Source: Trichuris trichiura (lineage: Eukaryota > Nematoda > Enoplea > Trichinellida > Trichuridae). From it: 64,000 bases of DNA. The position numbers and the translations under genes were made by a program. Shown here piece after piece: positions 22,946-33,574 of this stretch (position 1 is its first letter; every line of letters begins with the position of its first letter). The notes below the pieces were generated by a model. It was not told where the DNA came from. It ran no database searches and was given only the letters and a program-made list of their open reading frames with translations. The stretch lies in assembly GCA_037903355.1 (NCBI GenBank), contig JBAJFE010000014.1, forward strand, positions 2,914,001 through 2,978,000, in the 5' to 3' direction.

Positions 22946-23543
22946 GCATTGCTCTGCTGAAAATAAGCGATCAGATTGCTAATTAAATACATGCTACGCA
23001 AGTTCTACTAGCTGACGCTCTGATTGTCGCAGTCACATTTAAACAACTGCTCAGAAGACTGGATTTCAACGGGGACAGAAGAAATTAGAACTTCAGAGAC
23101 TGTTTCGACCTTTGAGCTATATTGTTTTCTGTGTTACAGCGTGATAAGCACGTGTATGCACAGTTTTTTTGAATAAAGAGTTCCTATCTTTTTGTTTCAG
23201 TAAAAGTCCTTATGCTACTAAAATTTGCAGGTAATTCCACCTCTGTCATCAATGCTGAATAGTCAGCATTGCTGGCTGGCGAGCAGGAACTTAATTTTCA
23301 ACCATTGTGACGCTTCTTTCTACTAAAAACATTCTCTAAATTGAGATATGATGAAATTTTAGTTCTTGAAAACTGGGTGCTTTGTAACGGGTTGGAGTTT
23401 CATAGTGTTTGATCTTCTACGGCTTTTACCGTTTCTTTGTTGTGCTGGTATCTGTAATTGAATGAAACAACTGCTCTACCAACGGATAGATGAGCCGTTG
23501 TTAAGAAAATTGCACAGATATCAATGCACTCAACTTTTTAATT

Positions 23544-23582
23544 TCAGAGCTTTCGGAACGCTCTAGTTCCGTCGTCAGTGAG
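23544..23582 (-). ncRNA. Small hammerhead ribozyme, left arm
   Basis: Minus strand: TCA, CTGACGA, stem II CGGAAC with GTTCCG (six perfect pairs, loop TAGAGC), GAA, AGCT, C, TGA. Stem I is three pairs. All core bases fit the consensus, with the loop-less stem III. Confidence 0.8.
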
Positions 23583-23641
23583 GTGGTGGAGTCACAAGAG
23601 GTCCACTACAAGAGGTTCCGTCTTCAGTGAGGTCCACCACC

Positions 23642-23679
23642 TCACTGACGACGGAACTAGAGCGTTCCGAAAGCTCTGA
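23642..23679 (+). ncRNA. Small hammerhead ribozyme, right arm
   Basis: Plus-strand twin of the left-arm copy, with the same core, stem II and AGCU. Both orientations carry a functional-looking ribozyme, so either strand's transcript could self-process. Confidence 0.8.
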
Positions 23680-24083
23680 AATTAAAAGTTAAGTGCATTG
23701 ATATCTGTAAAATTTTCTTAATAACGGCTCATCCATCCGTTAGTAGAGCAGTCGTTTCGTTCAATTACAGACACCAGCACAACAAATAAACGGGAAAAGC
23801 CGTAGAAGATCAACCACTATGAAATTTTAGTTTCATTATAAACTAGGCCTCCTTCTATAAAACAGAATAGCTGTTTATTCTCTTATTACAAACAAAATGA
23901 ATAAACTATATGTTTCTAAGCAGCCATAAGCAAACACGTAGAAACGCAGCTGGCTTTGGAGTATTGTATACTGTATTTGATGCACAGGTAGGCATGCACA
24001 CAATTATACTCACGTAAGCTAAGTGTCAGCTGTCCTACTGTTAAGTCATCCTTGATATGTCGAAGTAATTGAAAGCCAAAGTT

Positions 24084-24476
24084 ATGTCAAAATTTCAAAG
24101 GAAAGATATGGAAACTTTGTTCATTGAAGTGCAACAATTGAATTATCAATATCGTAGAGCACTGACGATGGCAAGTACCGCTAGATCACGTATTCGTTTT
24201 TCTTGATTCAAAAACCTATTCTTAGCACAGCTATTCATTGTCTTTTAGACATCAAAAAAGAAAATGGTTGATGAACTGAAGTCACTGGCCAGAAGTAGTC
24301 AGTATTTGAAGCGGAAGTGTATCCAGCTAAGAAAACATTTCCCGCCAGAAACCCCGGGAACGAGCAGTGTTATGCTGCCCAGTGAGCTGCTCATAGAAAT
24401 TGAAATGATTATGACGAATTCTATCTTTTATATACGGAAAAAAAGTTTCACCAATGCTGTCTGCAAGGCCAAATGA
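24084..24476 (+). CDS. Small unrecognised protein, two exons, GC-AG intron
   Basis: Exons 24084-24170 and 24249-24476 give 104 residues. The intron (78 nt) begins GATG|GCAAGT, a strong GC donor context, and ends TTGTCTTTTAG. Both exons are in phase 0. The predicted protein is charged and helical: MSKFQRKDMETLFIEVQQLN, then SKKKMVDELKSLARSSQYL, a Pro-rich turn HFPPETPGTSS, and a second helix. No domain is recognised. AATAAA at 24587-24592 fits a poly(A) signal. Read without the intron, the first exon stops within about 12 codons, which favours splicing. Support is the splice grammar and codon-like composition only. Confidence 0.55.
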
Positions 24477-24592
24477 TACTAGTTATGCATCAAATGCCAA
24501 ATTTTAAAATTTATTTCCCGATGATGGCTGTACGTTGGCAGCGCTATATATCGTTCAGACCTTTTTACATAAATGCGAACATTTGCAATAAA

Positions 24593-25814
24593 AAGTTAAC
24601 CACTTGTAAAAGCTCAGCTGCTCGGTGATATTTCATTTTTGGCGCTAATTCTCCAGTGAGTGCCCATGCAAAGCTTGGTTTTCAAACTAAACGTCAATTG
24701 AGGCGCCAATCTTAGCATAGACATTTGCTGTGAGTTGGTTTCGCGAAAAGGTACGCTCGTTTTGGACAATGTTTTCCAAGGAAGGCAGCGTCACCCTCTG
24801 TTAGGCAATAGAAACCAAAAGGGCAACAAAAGGGGCGACGAAGAGCCCAGGGAACAAAGCAGTGCTTGGGACTGTGGCAATCTGATTAAGAACAACACCG
24901 TCATCTCTTGGTAGAATATGGGTCTATTGCACAAAAAGCTGCCAGTGGAAGCTTGCTATTTACTTAAGCTGGTGCACAGGAAGAGGCCGACGAATTTTGA
25001 TGCGGTGTCGGCACGTCAAGTACACTTTCAGCAAGAAAACGACACTTCGGCGTAAATTACAGGCGCCTTTACGCAGTTTGACTAAAAAAATCTGCGTGCT
25101 ATCGTTAGTCTACCCCTCATGTTGAAATGGCAGATGAAAATACTTCCTCCACGACCTGCACCTGCGTGTCACCAACACGCAGACGTCCAAAAATTAGCTT
25201 TTCTTTGCCAGACCAAAAGTTGTCATTACCATTTGGTTTAGACGTTCTTTCAATGGTTCGTTTAGCATGAATGGAAGAAACAAAAGGCGGGATCTCAATG
25301 CAGTGCACCGAATCAGCATGACCTACACGTGAGCAAAGACAGGCAAAGCCAGCTAAAAGAAGTGAGTAACAGCAGAGGGTGTTCTTCCAAACGTTATTCG
25401 GCAGAGAAAAGAGCAGTGCGGACTGTGGAAAAATACTTGATCGCCTCAACGTAAGCAGTGGCGATCATACGGATGCCGTTGTAATCACAGTAGGCTGGCG
25501 CTTTTTGGCAGCCCATTTTACTGTGCTGATCTTAGCCATTGTTATTGGGTCAGAGACATCCCAACGTGGCCTGCTCTCAGAAGAAAAACAAACCATAGTA
25601 TGAAAAACTATATGTCTGCTCTGCAACCTGCGCCGCTGAAACTACTTCAAAGGATCACTGCCCAAGTTGAGGCGTAAAACGGAGCATAGGAAAAACTTCA
25701 ATCCCCAGGAAGTGGGTGATAGTACCTAGGGGCAATGACAACGTCTGACGGAGCGATGACGGGCAAAAAGTTGGGAAACATTGGTCTAGGATATCCCTGC
25801 TCAATCGTTTACAC
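24593..25814. other. Intergenic, traces of dispersed repeat
   Basis: 24905-24990 shares words with 22205-22310 (for example AGCTTGCTATTTACTTA and GTGCACAG), so it is repeat-derived. No gene is supported; ORFs at 25117-25449 and 25379-25603 overlap on opposite strands without motifs. Confidence 0.35.
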
Positions 25815-26541
25815 CATGGGTGGGGAAGCTTTTTGGTGCCGCGGGGTGTTTAGACGCTTATAAGACCGTTCGCGGGCCGTATAGCATATTTAAATGAAAA
25901 ACAGCCTGCTTTATTTGCACGTATGTTTATTAAGTCACCCTTAATGGGATGCTTAGAACTGCTTTTCCCTGGCGAGGAAACTCCGAGATAAAAGGCAGAA
26001 TTTTGAGACAATTCCGCAACCCAGTTGTCAAGAACATAATCGCAACTACAGAGAACGAAATAACCTTTTTGTACTTCGAAGACGTAAAGGACAGGCGGCC
26101 GCCGCAAGCCGACAAGAACGATAGCGAGAGAAGGCGAGAACGATGCCAGTGACTACTGAGAGCAAAAAAAGCAGAAGTGCTCTAGCACGCTGGACAGTCG
26201 TTATCTCTAACAAAGCAATGGTCCACGCTACTTATGCGCGCACACGCACTAGAGTGGCGCCTACTGCTTGTCATCGAGGACTAACAATGTTGGTTTGTCA
26301 ACAGAGAGCTGTCAGCAACGCAGTCTTCCGACCCAGCCTGACGCTCCCTGCTTGTTACGCAAGATTTATGTTCTTACTGGGATTCACATACAATAGGTGT
26401 ATCGCTTTATGAAAAATAACCTCCCACAATCACATTTCACTGAATCTCGCATCCATGTGCGGTTGCCTAAGCGCGTGGGCGGAAAATGGTCTTGCGGGCC
26501 GGATGGAATGGCCTCGCGGGCCGGACGTTCTTCGCCCCTGA
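25815..26541. mobile_element. Probable hAT-derived element
   Basis: The left end CATGGGTGGGGAAGC and the right end, whose reverse complement is CAGGGGCGAAGAACG, form imperfect inverted termini. Both are followed inward by CGCGGG/GGCCCGCGAGG words typical of hAT-like ends. The flanking octamers GTTTACAC and ATTTAAGT agree at only five positions. Internal ORFs are short and unrecognised. It appears to sit inside or beside the Tigger remnant that follows. Confidence 0.35.
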
Positions 26542-26559
26542 TTTAAGTAAATGAGAGCA

Positions 26560-27450
26560 GCTAATGCACGGGTCTTTGGTCCAATGATCCAGAAATTTGC
26601 TAGAAGATTCACTCTGGAATTCGGGTTGGCAAGTTTTTAAGCATCAAGCGACTGGCTCGAGAAGTTCAAGTTCCTTCATAAAATTTCCCAGAACATCTTA
26701 TGCAGCGAATCTAGCGAAGTTTCGTTATTTCACCAGTGGCTTCAATGCTCATTAATGCTTTGCACGTCTTACTTTGGATCAGCTTTTCCTGGAAGAAGGT
26801 TCAACCGAAGGCAATAAGAAGGTGCTTCAGAAGAGCTGGATTCGTCAGAGAGAAAGAGGATGATGTTGAGCTTCGACCTCATAGTCTGATTCGTGAGGCA
26901 GAGATTGAAGCAGTAGATTTCGAAGATTTCGTTGCTAAATGGGGTGGCCACTTCTACCCAACCTAACCAGCAAGCAATCCTCCAATCTATACTAGCCGAA
27001 ACGGGAATAAGCGTAGAAGCAAGTAGCGCAGGAAACGACGCAGAGTAGGAAAGTGACAATGAAACGGGAATGGTACAAAAGCTGAAGGAAGATGACGTCG
27101 AATGTTGGACCAACTGAGGCGTTTTGCTGCTGAAAATTGCCCAGAGATGCTGAGCGAGATAGCTAACGCGGAGGCCGCTCTTATCGTCTATGTTTGTAGT
27201 AAGAACAAGCAGCAGACTAGAATTGACACTTTTTTAGGAAGCACTTTAGCCCCTGCAGTGCTTTATGCATAATTTTAGAATGACGCTATTTTTATGCATC
27301 TCACCATTTAATAAGCCTCCAATAAATGCTGTACAACGGAATGAAATGCGTGCAGATACTAATCTATTCAGCCGAGCCCCTTATAGTCACAACCTCTTTA
27401 TGCTGACGAGTTTTGTCCAGACCAGCGGGTGGCCAACTGTATATGGCTTG
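26560..27450 (+). pseudogene. Tigger/pogo transposase remnant with catalytic domain deleted
   Basis: Frame fragments in order. About 26560-26700 encodes VFGPMIQKFARRFTLEFGL, a stop, then SSDWLEKFKFLHKI, matching the CENP-B-type DNA-binding helix-turn-helix of Tigger transposases. 26736-26966 encodes a stretch around KKVQPKAIRRCFRRAGF, matching the conserved segment after the DDE domain (ANCFRKAGF in relatives). 27130-27250 encodes a C-terminal segment ending RIDTFLG. The DDE catalytic region between them is missing, so this is dead. A terminus-like GGTGGCCAACTGTATA occurs near 27430-27445. Confidence 0.65.
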
Positions 27451-28597
27451 TAAGAAAGTGCGTAATCGTTGACAGAATGAAAATTGAATGAATTAAAATT
27501 AACCTCATGATTTATTTATTATGGTAAAGGCACAAAGCGCTTATTTGTACTTACGAAAGCTCTGAGGACTCGGTTTTCGTAAGTACAAATAAACCCTTTG
27601 TACCTTTTCCGTTATAAATGCACGCATGAAATTCCAAAACAGAGCTAAAAAGTCATTCGTTTTGAAATTAAGCTCATGCCTGAATGCTTTTACGAACAGA
27701 TAACAAACAGGAACATCTTCCGCGAAAGAAAGATGAAAAAAAGCATCTTTATAGTCTAAATGCAATCCTTCTCGAGCATCTGTACACATAGAACTCCCAT
27801 AAGGCGATCCCTTTCCACATGTTTTAGATCCAGCCAGGCATTTGATACTTTAAAATTTCAGCTTCCACGATTTTTGACACTAGCCATAACTTAAAAGGCT
27901 ATCGACAAACTGTGGTTCTTTTTTAATACTAACTTACTTTCCTATGCCTGTAAGCATTAATGCTTTCCAACTGAATATTACTTTCTTCTGTAAAGCTCAT
28001 TTAATTTCCTCTACAATAAAAGGTTTTGCTCCATTGAAGCTAGGTTTTGCTCCATTGAAGCTCCACTTCACATACGCTAGCAGTTCAATCATTCAGACTG
28101 AGCGGTACCAGCAGAAGTCTAAATAATGAAATGTTTTCTTCCTGTTTTAGCACTTATCGTTTTCACTTCGCTTATTGTAAATTTTGCTGCATTAAAAACG
28201 ATCTTGAATTCATAACAACCTATACTGCAGGCTAAGAGTTGATACCATACTAAAAAATTGCATTTTATTTAAAATTCGTTACAGGCATTTGTTTCAAACG
28301 TCATCCCATTGTTGGCTGCTATGTCGTAGATACTCATTAAGCAGCATAGTCTCTTTGTTTCACTCTCCTTGTCTTTTCCAACCACTTTAGAGCAACTTTC
28401 GTGCATTGAAAAGCCTTATTACCTGCACAGCATGCATGGTTTTTTTATTTTCGTCTTTATAATCGTGCTCATCAACTTCCTCTGGTTCTTCTTGCATTTT
28501 TTGGTTGATCGAACAATTTCATTGAAATTTAGTATCTGAAATACTAGGTGTTTTCTGTCACGAGCTAAGCACATTGCCACATAAGATCTGTCTGTAC
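27451..28597. other. Intergenic; hairpin and short tandem duplication
   Basis: Holds the hairpin at 27523-27610. Also a 21-bp unit (GGTTTTGCTCCATTGAAGCT and one more base) present twice in tandem at about 28021-28062. No supported gene. Confidence 0.4.
27523..27610. repeat. Strong hairpin
   Basis: Inner arms TTATTTGTACTTACGAAA (27541-27558) and their exact inverse (27575-27592) enclose a 16-nt loop. Outer 18-bp arms pair with about four mismatches. It resembles neither the hammerhead palindromes nor the DNA-transposon ends. Confidence 0.6.
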
Positions 28598-28785
28598 TTT
28601 ACTTACGGACTGAACTGTTCGGAAAGTATAAAATAACATTGAAGCCTACAGGCGCGTTCTCAGCTCGTCTTCAGCGGAAGAATAGAAAAGCGTTATAGCG
28701 TTCAATCGCGCAGGACGGGCTGAGAACATATTTAGAAGCTATGTAGTGTTCTTATACTTTTTGAATGGGTCAGTTCGTAGATGAA
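28598..28785. repeat. Decayed palindromic hammerhead-type repeat
   Basis: The left arm beginning CTTACGGACTGAACTGTTC (28601-28645) pairs with the inverse of 28740-28785 (AGTATAA...CAGTTCGTAG). Near the inner end, the minus strand has CCGCTGAAGACGAGC followed at the right spacing by GTAGGCTTC in place of GAAAGCTTC. Position and spacing match the other palindromes, but the core is broken. Confidence 0.45.
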
Positions 28786-30327
28786 ATCAAGTTCACAAAA
28801 GCTGACAAACCCGTTAAAGAATCCTATGCGTTTAAAATCTGATTGAAGGTAGCATCCCTTGTAAGTTGTTTTCGAGTATTTACGCCACGTTTGACTAGTT
28901 TTGCGTGCGGCGTTGGTCATGGCAGCGATTTCAGGTTGCGTTTACTCCTGTTGTCAAGGACGCTATCGATGGGAGTAGACGCTTCTTGAGAGCCTTGCTA
29001 AAAAGACGGGTCATGCAATGTAAATGTTTTAAATTGCTTAAAACCAGCACTTTCGTATTATTTTCATATGAAAAGTGCTTCTGACGTTCGCATTGGCACT
29101 GATATTAGTAGAAACTATGTTCAACCTTCTGTCGATAACTTTATTCCACAAGTTTCTCAACGCTAACTGTTTTAGAGCATACTTGCTCCCCATTATCATA
29201 TAGCAACAGTCCGCCAAAGCCGTTCCATTAGAAAATTTCGCTGCACATTCCGCATTGCCATTTTTGTGACAATAAAAGGTGATGAAGGAGCTGTTTTCTG
29301 TAGAAGCGTTTCAGATTTTTGACTACAGCTTGATCCATCAGCAAAGAAATGGCATTAGCGGCAAGAAGTTCCGCCATGTCTACCGGGACGTTCTGGAACT
29401 GGGTGTGAAGGCTCGTTATCTACTTATAACATTCTGAGATTTTAAACTCCTAACAATTTTGAAAATTTTCGCTTCTGCCGATCTGAACAATCGATTATTC
29501 GAATAGTCGAGGACCTACTGCATTTCGCGACGCGATGTTTTGCTGAAGGAGTCGACCGACAGGTAAGAATGAAAAATTAGGCTTACTGGAATTAAGTTTT
29601 CATATGACATATAGAAATGCTCGATGACAGGGCAACCTAAACCCTGAAGATGACTTAAATTGATTCTGAATACTTCACAGCAACCAGCAATTTCCAGGTG
29701 AGTTCTCTTCGTTATTGATAATCGCATCTCTTTAGATTGATCAAGCAAATTTTCTTTAATTACGAATAGCATTTGCCAAATCAGGAATAAATACCTTCAT
29801 GAATAAGCGCTTGTTACTACACAAGTAGTAGACAAAGCAGTTTCCAATGCCACAACTGCCAACTGTAAAATTGACAAAATTTGAATCTAAAATAAAGTTG
29901 AAAATAAGCAGTGCTGTGAAGCTACAGCCGCAAAAGATACTAAAACTGGCCATTTTTGATTTGCATCAATTGCAAACCTGTACAGCGAGAAGCCGTTTTA
30001 GCAAATAGAGAATGTAATTTTTACTAATATGACAAGTCTCAAAGGCTGCTTTAGTTAGTGTCACCGTTTGCGAAAGTTTTCCGTATTTAAAGCAATCATT
30101 ACGTGCTTTCAAATGTGAAAAAATAAATTACTGCGTAAACAATAACCATTTTTACTGTTGTTTAATTTGCTCACCTGTGTGGTAAACGTATGATGTAGAT
30201 TTTGTCAATGGATTCTATCCCAGCCGTTGTGCAATGCCAAAGATCGCTTGAAATGACAGGAATAAGCCTCCAATACCAGTATGTTACGTAGACGACGAAC
30301 CCCTCGGTAGCATAACATTAATATCAT
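28786..30327. other. Intergenic, no supported gene
   Basis: Overlapping minus ORFs at 29515-29772 and 29756-29953 are hydrophobic in places but have no recognisable motif. I see nothing else. Confidence 0.35.
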
Positions 30328-30409
30328 AATTGTTAAAGAATTTCATTTTTTGGCTTCTTTTTGTACGGATTTTCTATGTCCCGTTGAAAAACTTTTATTA
30401 ATAAACTGT

Positions 30410-30448
30410 CCATAGCTTTCGGGTCCGAACTTGACTCGTCATCAGCGG
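30410..30448 (-). ncRNA. Small hammerhead ribozyme, inverted arm
   Basis: Minus strand: CCG, CTGATGA, stem II CGAGTC with GACCCG (one A-C mismatch), GAA, AGCT, A, TGG. Stem I is three pairs including a wobble. The twin in the right arm has a perfect stem II. Confidence 0.7.
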
Positions 30449-30586
30449 TCTAAGGATTGACGTATGAATAAAGTGCACTAGTAACGTGCAAGGCGTATAG
30501 CTGTTGTTTAAAGGCCAGTGTTTAAAAGTGGGCCTTGTAGTTCTTTTCTCTTTGTTTGTCAGCAGTTCGAGCGGGTGCATCCAATT

Positions 30587-31194
30587 TTAGTTGAGCGAGC
30601 AACAATTCGAGCGGGTTACAATATTCGTCCATATTTCATTTATTTCCGCTCCTTTATCTCGGTTGTAGGTTGTCTTGTTTCTAATATACAGAGCTTCCTT
30701 AATTTTTCGTAAGCGTGCATTCTTTTCATAACATAAAACTTTTGCGCCAAGGCTTAGATTGCAATGTGATGCGTGTTCCACAACCGCCGAGGCTAGTATT
30801 GCCTTCTCCATGGTGATCCTTGGGTCTGATATTGGTCTTCCACGTTGCCTTGTGTGGTTGTTGCCGTTGCTGAGAATGTTTTTAGCGTTGTTATAAGTGG
30901 TTAACCCCTTTATGTGTTCATTGAATCTGTGTTCGAGGGTGTTGCCCGTTTCCCCAATGTACACTCCTGAACAGGGACATTCGATTGTGTAGACTAATCC
31001 TGTCCTTTTGTTTTCTGTGATTTTCGTTTTGTCCTTCCGGAGAATTGTCCTGAGGTTGAGGAAGTCTTTGAAAAAGACCCGGAACCCTAACCGTTTTCCT
31101 AACTGGACAATCTTTTCTCCTAGTCCTGCCACATAGGGGATAACTAAGCGTATATCAGGCAAATTACTTAGTTGCCGTGATTCCTGGTTGCGCA
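30587..31194 (-). pseudogene. Inverted copy of the PLE GIY-YIG endonuclease end
   Basis: Minus-strand frame of at least 191 residues, from PDIRLVIPYVAGLG to NCCSLN, nearly identical to 32706-33281. Differences include KKIVQ/EKIVQ and HLKGL/HIKGL. The GIY-YIG core is intact, but the frame has no reverse transcriptase upstream because the inverted arm stops at about 31196. It could be read only as a fragment. Confidence 0.85.
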
Positions 31195-31209
31195 GCGACG
31201 ACTACTCGA

Positions 31210-33281
31210 AACTCCTACAGAAATCCTCCGCAAAGAACCAGTGGTTCAGACCTAAACACAAAGGTAATAAATCTCAGCTCCTTACCTCTAAACGAAAGTG
31301 AAAAAACTATCCTGAGAAAAGGACTGAACTTTGTACCAACTCCTAAACAGCCACCCTTTCTTGACATCATTGCCTCAGTTGAAGGTAGCCTATCTTCAGT
31401 TGATCCACAGAAAGCCACGCAGATCAAGCGGGATTTATATACGTTAATCCTAGATCACCGCTTCAACACCACCCCAAACTTAAGCCGATATGAGGTCAAC
31501 TGCTTAAATCAGCTTAAAAGGCAGCCTGATAGAATTATAACTAAAGCAGATAAAAGCAATAGAATTGTCCTACTCGACAGAACCACCTACAACGAAAAAA
31601 TGATAACTATCTTGAACACCGACAGCTATACACCTTTGCCCAATGACCCTAGAGAATTGTCACGGAAGAATCTTCGTTCCCTTCTCATCACATACGGCAC
31701 AGAAACCAAGGAACCAGAAATCATCAAGATAGCAAAGCATCTTAGGTTCACATCAAATTACAGACCTCCTCAGCTCTACGGCCTGCCTAAAGTGCGCAAA
31801 CCGGAGGTCCCACTAAGACCAATAGTTTCCACAATTAACAGCACCACAAGTGAGCTCAGCCGATATTTGAAAAAGGTGATCAAACCACTAACTGGCAAAG
31901 AACCGTCCTTCGTCAAAAATAGTAACACCTTCGTCAACGAAATACGAGAATACCATCTAGAACCGGACGAAATCTTAGTTAGCTACGATGTAAAAGATTT
32001 ATTCCCCAGCATTCCGATTTCGAAAACTCTTGATACACTATACAATCTCCTCAATACAGACACAAATTTGTTCACCAGAACCAAGTTAAATCCTTTCCAC
32101 ATTGTCAAGTTGGTATGCAAGAAAGCAATCACTTCATGTTTGATAATAAGTTCTACAAACAATCTAAGGGTGTCCCTATGGGCAACCCACTATCTCCTAT
32201 CCTAGCCGAAATATTCATGGAGAGTTTTGAAAGGCAAATGTTGAAAACGGTAGATACGCAAATAGCCCCACGACTATTCAAAAGATACGTTGATGACATC
32301 TTCGTAATTATCAAAGATGGAAAGGGAGAACAGTTTCTAGAATTTCTTAACAGCGTATGCCCCAATCAAATCGTTTTTACAATGGAGAAAGAATCAAACC
32401 GAACCCTCCCCTTCCTTGACACACTGATTATTCGCACTAATCAAGGACTAAAAACCAGAGTTTACAGAAAACCAACACACACTGACCAATATCTTAATTT
32501 CTCATCGCACCATCCACGCTCAGTAATGCGCGGAATCCTCTCGGGAATGATTAACAGAGCAATCAATTTATGTGATCCAGAATTTCTCCGATCGGAATTC
32601 AACTACATTAGAAAAACATTCTACAAAAATGACTACCCGAAATCTTTCATTGGCCAAGTATTCAAGCAAAAGCTGCGCAACCAGGAATCACGGTAACTAA
32701 GTAATTTGCCTGATATACGCTTAGTTATCCCCTATGTGGCAGGACTAGGAAAAAAGATTGTCCAGTTAGGAAAACGGTTAGGATTCCGATTCTTTTTCAA
32801 AGACTTTCTCAACCTCAGGACACTTCTCCGGAAGGACAAAACGAAAATCCCAGAAAACAAAAGGACAGAATTAGTCTACGCAATCGAATGTCCCTGTTCA
32901 GGAGTGTACATTGGGGAAACGGGCAACACCCTCGAACACAGATTCAATGAACACCTAAAAGGGTTAACCACTTATAACAACGCTAAAAACATTCTCAGCA
33001 ACGGCAACAACCACACAAGACAACGTGGAAGACCAATATCAGACCCAAGGATCACCATGGAGAAGGCAATACTAGCCTCGGCGGTTGTGGAACACGCATC
33101 ACATTGCAATCTAAGCCTTGGCGCAAAAGTTTTGTGTTATGAAAAGAATGCACGCTTACGAAAAATTAAGGAAGCTCTGTATATTAGAAACAACACAACC
33201 TACAACCGAGATAAAGGAGCGGAAATAAATGAAATATGGACGAATATTGTAACCCGCTCGAATTGTTGCTCGCTCAACTAA
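31210..33281 (+). pseudogene. PLE reverse transcriptase-endonuclease, broken
   Basis: The frame from about 31210 begins at TRNSYRNPPQR, about 100 residues into the protein compared with the copy at 9806-12010. Motif A (SYDVKDLFPSIPI) is in the first segment. A deletion of about 10-11 nt at about 32115 shifts the frame. The second segment (32115-32696) has KGVPMG and the YVDDIF box, then stops at TAA (32694-32696). The third (32706-33281) holds the nuclease core CPCSGVYIGETGNTLEHRF and the complete C-terminus ending NCCSLN. The stop is in frame with what follows, and the inverted arm has CAA at the same codon, so it is a single C-to-T change. Confidence 0.85.
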
Positions 33282-33419
33282 AATTGGACACACCCGCTCG
33301 AACTGCTGACAGACAAAAAGAAAAGAACTACAAGGCCCACTTTAAAACACTGGCCTTTAAACAACAGCTATACACCTTGCACGTTACTAGTGCACTTTAT
33401 TCATACGTCAATCCTTAGA

Positions 33420-33458
33420 CCGCTGATGACGGGTCAAGTTCGGACCCGAAAGCTACGG
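33420..33458 (+). ncRNA. Small hammerhead ribozyme, right arm
   Basis: Plus strand: CCG, CTGATGA, stem II CGGGTC with GACCCG (perfect), GAA, AGCT, A, CGG. Position 7 of the core is U here and A in the copy at 9380, consistent with the free N7 position. The ribozyme lies between the endonuclease stop codon and the tail. Confidence 0.85.
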
Positions 33459-33574
33459 ACAGTTTATTAATAAAAGGTTTTCAACGGGACATAGAAAATC
33501 CGTACAAAAAGAAGCCAAAAATGAAATTATTTGGTCCCGTACGAAGACACTATATCTTCAAAATTGTTAAAGAA

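Larger units (their letters stand above)
23363..23830. repeat. Palindromic repeat with two intact hammerheads facing each other
   Basis: Arms 23398-23590 and 23637-23824 are inverse copies of nearly 190 bp each. They share TTTCATAGTG...GATCTTCTACGGC at the tips and the CATCCATCCGTTAGTAG word midway, and have a hammerhead core at the inner end of each arm. The 12-mer ATGAAATTTTAG occurs at 23351-23362 and 23819-23830 and may be a target duplication. There is no coding capacity. A partial extra core (GTTCCGTCTTCAGTGAGG) lies in the loop at about 23612-23629. Confidence 0.8.
30328..33574 (+). mobile_element. Penelope-like element with inverted 3' duplication, 13-bp target duplication
   Basis: Element 30341-33561 (3221 bp) lies between two copies of AATTGTTAAAGAA (30328-30340 and 33562-33574). 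The right part is a plus-strand PLE: reverse transcriptase, GIY-YIG endonuclease, ribozyme and tail. The left part (30341-31196) is an inverse copy of the endonuclease end, ribozyme and tail (32672-33510), so the unit has arms of about 850 bp flanking a 5'-truncated reverse transcriptase. A single target duplication around the whole implies it inserted as one unit, in keeping with the complex terminal repeats known in Penelope elements. Confidence 0.88.

Noticed and set aside
27555..27575. GAAAGCT next to CTGAGGA in the loop of a hairpin, considered as a permuted hammerhead
   Set aside because: The two core parts are directly adjacent with no room for stem I, and flanking arms are explained by the plain hairpin.
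27541..27789. 82-codon minus ORF (LHLDYKDAFFHLS region), considered as a reverse transcriptase fragment
   Set aside because: Superficial similarity only; lacks YxDD and the neighbouring RT blocks, and it overlaps a hairpin.
29515..29953. Two adjoining minus ORFs with hydrophobic stretches, considered as receptor exons
   Set aside because: No conserved receptor motif and no convincing intron borders between them.
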